8,995 bases of DNA from Candidatus Egaibacter danicus (GTDB taxonomy: Bacteria > Pseudomonadota > Gammaproteobacteria > Burkholderiales > Burkholderiaceae): NCBI GenBank assembly GCA_011391115.1, contig JAABRC010000053.1, positions 1-8,995 on the forward strand, in the 5' to 3' direction. Positions 5,289-8,995 of this stretch are shown here, in pieces (position 1 is the stretch's first letter; each line of letters starts with the position of its first letter). A program made the translations under genes and the position numbers. A model generated the notes under the pieces. That model did not search any database. It saw nothing but the letters and a program-made list of their open reading frames with translations, and had not been told where the DNA came from.

Positions 5289-6749
5289 ATGCACAAGATT
5301 GATTTCTGCACACGCAGGCCATTGCACTCGATTGAGCTCACCCGCACGATAGAGCACGCAATGCAGGCCAGCCTGCCTCAACACACCCTGATGCAACGGG
5401 CCGGACTGGCGGTGGCTCATCTTGCGATGGCGATCGCCCCGCACAGCCGGAGGATCTGGATTGCGTGCGGGCCTGGCAACAACGGTGGCGATGGCCTGGA
5501 AGCCGCCGTATACCTCCAGCAATGGGGCAAGTCTCCGATAGTGACCTGGCTAGGCAACCCCGACAAGGCGCCCGCCGACGCGACCGCATCATTTCAGCTT
5601 GCGGCCGAAGCCGGGGTCACCTTTGCGGGAGTGCCGCCGCACGATCATGATTTGTGCATTGATTCGCTACTGGGAATCGGTGTTTCAAATCGCACTCCCG
5701 AAGGCCAGATGGCCCACTGGATCAACCTGATGAACGCCGGCCAGGCCCCCGTGCTGGCGGTAGATATTCCCACCGGCTTGCATGCTGACACGGGTACCGC
5801 TGCGCAAACCACGGTCAGGGCCACACACACGCTGAGTCTGCTCACGCTCAAACCAGGCTTGTTTACCGCACATGGGCGCGATGCGGCCGGAACCGTGTGG
5901 CTGGACGATCTCGGCAGCAGCGAGATTCTGTCCGCAGCAACCGGGGAAGCCTTTCTCCCAAGTGCCTGGCTGGCCGGTCAACCCGTTTCGGCCGCGCGCC
6001 TTCATGCATCGCACAAAGGCAGCTATGGCGATGTGGCGGTGGTGGGTGGGGCGCCTGGCATGACCGGTGCGGCTTTGCTGGCTGCTTCCGCTGCCCTGCA
6101 CGCGGGCGCCGGGCGCGTCTTCGTCGGACTGCTGGATGGTGAGACCATGACTGTTGACGCCAGCCAGCCTGAATTGATGTTCCGCGCGGTGGACTCTCTG
6201 GATTTCCGTACCATGCCCGTGGTCTGTGGCTGTGGAGGTGGAGACGCCATCCGCAGTCCGCTGGCAAGAATATTGTCAATATCCGCCCTTCTCGTTATTG
6301 ATGCAGACGCTCTTAATTCAATAGCAAACGATGCGCAGCTTCAGAATTTGCTAACAGCCCGTACTCGACACTTTGCTGGCACTGTGCTAACCCCTCATCC
6401 TTTGGAAGCAGCACGCCTGCTAGGTGTCACGACCACCGGGGTACAGCATGACCGCCTGGCCGCTGCCGATCAACTGGCGCAACGCTATGGCTGTACCGTG
6501 GTGCTCAAGGGTTCAGGTACGGTCATTGCAGCGCCCGGGCAGACGCCGGTTATCAACCCCACCGGCAATGCGCGGCTGGCCACTGCGGGCACCGGTGATG
6601 TGCTGGCCGGGATGATTGGCGCGGGCCTGGCTTCGGGCAAAAACGCCTTTGAAGCAGCCTGCGAAGCTGCCTTCCGGCACGGGCAAGTTGCCGATCAGTG
6701 GACCGGAATACGGCCGCTCACGGCAAGCGCCCTTTCACAGTCACTATAA
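5289..6749 (+). CDS. nnrD: Bifunctional NAD(P)HX epimerase / ADP-dependent NAD(P)HX dehydratase
   Basis: This enzyme repairs hydrated NADH and NADPH: the N-terminal domain interconverts R and S epimers, and the C-terminal domain dehydrates the S form using ADP. Both domains are complete in 486 residues (the E. coli fusion is about 515). Epimerase part, about 1-225: ACGPGNNGGDG (59-69), DSLLGIG (125-131), VDIPTGLHADTG (158-169, with catalytic-type Asp159). Dehydratase part, about 235-486: SHKGSYGDVAVVGG (241-254), VIDADAL (336-342), LTPHPLEAARLLG (367-379), KGSGTVI (407-413), and AGTGDVLAGMIG (433-444), whose Asp437 is the expected catalytic residue. Start: an in-frame stop at 5262-5264 and no alternative codon before 5289 force this ATG, and the N-terminus matches the family, yet it has no free Shine-Dalgarno and touches a stable hairpin. 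An A+T-rich island with rare-looking ATA codons covers 6264-6333. The stop lies within repeat copy 2. Sometimes also named yjeF or nnrE/nnrD fusion. Confidence 0.95.
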   Translation: MHKIDFCTRRPLHSIELTRTIEHAMQASLPQHTLMQRAGLAVAHLAMAIAPHSRRIWIACGPGNNGGDGLEAAVYLQQWGKSPIVTWLGNPDKAPADATASFQLAAEAGVTFAGVPPHDHDLCIDSLLGIGVSNRTPEGQMAHWINLMNAGQAPVLAVDIPTGLHADTGTAAQTTVRATHTLSLLTLKPGLFTAHGRDAAGTVWLDDLGSSEILSAATGEAFLPSAWLAGQPVSAARLHASHKGSYGDVAVVGGAPGMTGAALLAASAALHAGAGRVFVGLLDGETMTVDASQPELMFRAVDSLDFRTMPVVCGCGGGDAIRSPLARILSISALLVIDADALNSIANDAQLQNLLTARTRHFAGTVLTPHPLEAARLLGVTTTGVQHDRLAAADQLAQRYGCTVVLKGSGTVIAAPGQTPVINPTGNARLATAGTGDVLAGMIGAGLASGKNAFEAACEAAFRHGQVADQWTGIRPLTASALSQSL

Positions 6750-6790
6750 AAAAAATAGCTACTCACGCACTGTTCATGAGGGTCAAGGGC
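6744..6790 (+). repeat. Dispersed 47-nt repeat, copy 2 (nnrD 3' end)
   Basis: This is the second copy of the element at 2095-2141 (36/47 identities, no gaps, core AATAGCTACTCACGCA at 6754-6769). The nnrD stop codon TAA (6747-6749) is inside it. Its A-run of eight (6748-6755) reads as T8 on the minus strand, towards which the SDR gene is transcribed. Unlike copy 1, the central segment CTGTTCAT does not form the TATCCC/GGGATA hairpin, so the core rather than that hairpin is conserved between the copies. Confidence 0.7.
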
Positions 6791-6802
6791 GAATTTGACC
6801 TC
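6778..6802. terminator. Possible hairpin between convergent nnrD and SDR genes
   Basis: GAGGGTCA (6778-6785) pairs with TGACCTC (6796-6802) with one bulged G, and one further A-T pair can extend it, leaving a loop of about 8 nt. It lies 28 nt after the nnrD stop and 7 nt after the SDR stop, the expected place for a shared terminator of convergent genes. No T-run follows directly on either strand; on the minus strand T8 (6755-6748) comes 22 nt beyond the stem. It is therefore only a weak terminator candidate and overlaps the tail of repeat copy 2. Confidence 0.3.
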
Positions 6803-6809
6803 TGAATTA

Positions 6810-7565
6810 TCAGCCCCGACCGGCAAATGGCATCTTGGTCGCCATCACCGTGTGGAACATCACATTGGCTTCCAGCGGCAAGTTGGCCATATACAGAACC
6901 GACTGCCCCACGATGTTCACGTCCATCAACGGCTCAATCGCAATCTCGCCATTCGCCTGAATGACTCCGGTAGCCATGCGCTGGGCCATTTCGGTCGCAG
7001 CATTGCCAACGTCGATCTGCCCCACGGCAATGTCGTACTTTCGACCGTCAAGCGATGCCGTCTTGGTCAGACCTTTAACCGCGTGTTTGGTCGCCGTATA
7101 GGCAATGGAGTTGGGACGCGGTGTCGTCGCGGAGATGGATCCATTGTTGATGATGCGTCCACCTCGCGGGCTTTGTGCCTTCATGACCCGAAATGCCTGC
7201 TGAATGCATAAAAACATGCCCGTCAGATTGATGTCCACCACATTTTTCCATTGCTCGACCGTGAGATCTTCCAGCGGAATTCCCGGTGCGTTGACACCGG
7301 CGTTGTTGAACAACAGGTCCACTCGTCCAAATGCGGTGACTGCCGCCTCAAACAAAGCCTTGACTGATGCCGGATCAGACACATCTGCAGACACCGCAAG
7401 AGCCCGGTCAGGCGCCCCGCTTTCAGCAATGACCTCCGTCAAGGGGTCCAGGCGACGCCCGGCCAGAACCACACGGTAGCCATCCTTGATCAAAGCCAGC
7501 GCAGCAGCCTTGCCAATACCTGAACCAGCGCCGGTAACAATGGCAACTTTAGAATGATTTGACAT
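6810..7565 (-). CDS. SDR-family oxidoreductase
   Basis: A classical short-chain dehydrogenase/reductase of 251 residues, the normal length. Visible: the Rossmann TGAGSGIG (11-18), NNAG (87-90), Asn113 in DINLTG, and the Ser143-Tyr156-Lys160 catalytic set, with the family's 13-residue Ser-Tyr spacing and YTATK motif. An Arg pair in AGRR (35-38) after the second strand suggests, but does not prove, NADP(H) preference. Substrate cannot be assigned. An upstream in-frame ATG at 7610 would add 15 residues not typical of the family; the ATG at 7565 is chosen because GAGGAAG (7580-7574) lies at proper distance and the protein then starts [12 protein letters not shown], as SDRs do. It lies 48 nt downstream of rnr in the same direction, so the two are probably co-transcribed; no functional link is obvious. 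It converges on nnrD. Confidence 0.92.
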   Translation of the reverse strand: MSNHSKVAIVTGAGSGIGKAAALALIKDGYRVVLAGRRLDPLTEVIAESGAPDRALAVSADVSDPASVKALFEAAVTAFGRVDLLFNNAGVNAPGIPLEDLTVEQWKNVVDINLTGMFLCIQQAFRVMKAQSPRGGRIINNGSISATTPRPNSIAYTATKHAVKGLTKTASLDGRKYDIAVGQIDVGNAATEMAQRMATGVIQANGEIAIEPLMDVNIVGQSVLYMANLPLEANVMFHTVMATKMPFAGRG

Positions 7566-7573
7566 AACGCGTG

Positions 7574-7580
7574 CTTCCTC
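7574..7580 (-). promoter_or_regulatory. Ribosome binding site that decides the SDR start
   Basis: On the minus strand GAGGAAG lies 8 nt before the ATG at 7565-7563. The alternative ATG at 7610 lies within the spacer only 3 nt past the rnr stop and would give a non-family N-terminal extension, so this site supports the shorter protein. Confidence 0.7.
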
Positions 7581-7613
7581 TGGATGGGGTTTACAGGATC
7601 CGGGCATCAAGCC

Positions 7614-8995
7614 TTAGCGGCGGGACTTCCGGCTTTTATTGTTCTTGGCGGCTACAGCCTTCACGCCATGCTTTCGGGCGGCCGGTTTGGGCGCTCGCGC
7701 CAGCGGCTCCGAGATTTTCCGATTTGCTCGTTTATCAGCGCCAGAATCAGGCGCATTGTCATCCTTGCGCCGACCATAGTCTTCACGCTGAAACCCCTTG
7801 TCTTTCATGGCACGGGGAGCAAGTTCCTCCCCCTCCCGTATCAGGCGAAAGTCGATTTTCCGGCCATCCAGGTCCACACGACTCACCTGCACACGAACCC
7901 TCGAGCCAATCGAATACCGGATACCGGTGCGCTCACCGCGCAATTCCTGCCGCATCTCATCAAAGCGGAAGTACTCACCGCCCAATTCAGTGATGTGAAC
8001 CAGGCCTTCGACATACATCGCATCCAGCGTTACAAAGATACCAAAGCTGGTGGCGGAAGTCACCACACCGCCGTATTCTTCTCCGAGGTGCTCGCGCATG
8101 TACTTGCATTTGAGCCAGGCTTCAACATCACGACTGGCTTCGTCTGCACGCCGCTCATTGGCACTGCAATGCAAACCCGCAGCCTGCCAGGCCAGATTGT
8201 CCGCGCTGACCTTCTTCGGCTTTTGCCCGGGTTCCGCTACACGCGAGGCAAGCCCTTTTTCAAGACGGCGGGAGAGCTTGGCATGCGCTTCTCCCGGCGT
8301 TGGCAACACGGGTAACTGGTACTTCGTTTTCGCCAGAATCGCTTTGATGACACGATGCACCAGCAAGTCCGGGTAACGCCGGATCGGACTGGTGAAGTGG
8401 GTATAGGCCTCAAACGCCAGGCCGAAATGGCCGCTGTTGATAGGTGTGTAAATAGCCTGTTGCATCGAACGCAGCAGCATCGAATGGATTTGCTGGGCAT
8501 CCGGCCGGTCTTTGGTGGCGTTGGCAATGGCCTGAAACTCACCCGGCGAAGGGTCGTCGCTGATGCTCAGGCCCACACCGGTCGCCTTCAGGTAGTTCGA
8601 CAGAATCTCCCTTTTTTCGGGGGTTGGGCCTTCGTGCACGCGGTACAGACCCGGGTGTTTGCTCTGCAGAATGAAATCTGCACTGCACACATTGGCAGCC
8701 AGCATCGCCTCTTCAATCAGTTTGTGGGCATCGTTGCGGGTTCTCGGGATGATTTTCTCGATCCGCCCGCTGTCGTCACAAACAATTTGGGTTTCCGTGG
8801 TTTCAAAGTCCACGGCGCCACGGCGGTTGCGTGATGTCAGCAGTGCACGGTAAACGTCGTGCAGGTTGATGAGGTCTGGCACGCGATCCTGTCGTCGCGA
8901 CGCTTCCGGCCCCTTGGTATTGGCCAGAATGGCTGCCACCTCGGTATAGGTGAATCTGGCGTGGCTCCACATGACAGCAGGATAAAACTGGTAGG
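7614..8995 (-). CDS. rnr: Ribonuclease R, C-terminal part (5' end outside window)
   Basis: RNase R is a processive 3'-to-5' exoribonuclease of the RNB family that degrades structured RNA, rRNA fragments and tmRNA-tagged messages. The frame is open to the right edge; 459 codons are visible, with the entry YQFYPAVMWSHARFTYTEVA, so the cold-shock domains and the RNB catalytic aspartates lie outside. Counting from the Met at 8972: RNB end with PRTRNDAHKLIEEAMLAAN (76-94) and the hallmark THFTSPIRRYPDLLVHR (191-207); the CSANERRADEASRDVE helix region (269-284); an S1 RNA-binding domain at about 296-380 (YGGVVTSATSFGIFVTL); and a Lys/Arg-rich, low-complexity tail (381-452) of the kind RNase R uses for RNA or ribosome contact. 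A stretch of about 45 residues (220-266) separates the RNB core from the helix, longer than I recall for E. coli. RNase R rather than RNase II is indicated by the basic tail. SDR gene follows after 48 nt. Confidence 0.96.
   Translation of the reverse strand, partial: YQFYPAVMWSHARFTYTEVAAILANTKGPEASRRQDRVPDLINLHDVYRALLTSRNRRGAVDFETTETQIVCDDSGRIEKIIPRTRNDAHKLIEEAMLAANVCSADFILQSKHPGLYRVHEGPTPEKREILSNYLKATGVGLSISDDPSPGEFQAIANATKDRPDAQQIHSMLLRSMQQAIYTPINSGHFGLAFEAYTHFTSPIRRYPDLLVHRVIKAILAKTKYQLPVLPTPGEAHAKLSRRLEKGLASRVAEPGQKPKKVSADNLAWQAAGLHCSANERRADEASRDVEAWLKCKYMREHLGEEYGGVVTSATSFGIFVTLDAMYVEGLVHITELGGEYFRFDEMRQELRGERTGIRYSIGSRVRVQVSRVDLDGRKIDFRLIREGEELAPRAMKDKGFQREDYGRRKDDNAPDSGADKRANRKISEPLARAPKPAARKHGVKAVAAKNNKSRKSRR

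Noticed and set aside
6744..6759. CTAT-A7-ATAG as a transposon target duplication or insertion scar
   Set aside because: It belongs to the head of the repeat found also at 2095, and no transposase or terminal repeats are near.

Overview
The window looks like ordinary chromosome from a GC-rich betaproteobacterium of the order Burkholderiales, most likely family Comamonadaceae. This rests on the RpsB and RNase R sequences, which have a strongly Burkholderiales character, on a two-copy intergenic repeat that resembles elements I remember from Comamonadaceae genomes, and on the general gene style. The genus cannot be fixed from the sequence alone; something near Rhodoferax or Polaromonas is a guess. 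I see no insertion sequence, integrase, tRNA, rRNA, CRISPR array or phage gene.

Layout: (1) 1-583, minus strand: the first 194 codons of rpsB (ribosomal protein S2), running off the left edge, with a leader of about 160 nt (584-743) and an extended -10 promoter at 750-758. (2) 769-3412, plus strand: an amidase-signature hydrolase and a DadA-type FAD-dependent D-amino acid dehydrogenase, separated by 55 nt that hold copy 1 of the repeat. (3) 3509-5248, plus strand: a tight pair made of an HDOD-domain signalling protein and a metallo-beta-lactamase-fold hydrolase (PhnP/COG1235-like), 9 nt apart, closed by a terminator-like hairpin at 5266-5288. (4) 5289-6749, plus strand: bifunctional NAD(P)HX epimerase/dehydratase (nnrD), whose start codon touches the hairpin. 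(5) 6750-6809: a short convergent intergenic stretch with copy 2 of the repeat. (6) 6810-8995, minus strand: an SDR-family oxidoreductase, preceded by the C-terminal 459 codons of RNase R (rnr), which runs off the right edge.

How the genes fit together: most of this is core housekeeping (ribosome, RNA decay, repair of hydrated nicotinamide cofactors) with small metabolic and signalling genes between. The amidase and the DadA-like enzyme could act in sequence on D-amino acid amides or related compounds, but only gene order supports this. The HDOD and MBL genes look co-transcribed and possibly translationally linked, so they may form a small signalling pair of unknown input.

No clear undescribed system is visible. 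The best leads are the repeat that supplies the stop codons of two unrelated genes, the terminator-like hairpin lying flush against the nnrD start, the structured rpsB leader, and the HDOD-MBL pair. No gene-free stretch exceeds 300 bases; the longest is the 185-base rpsB/amidase divergent region.
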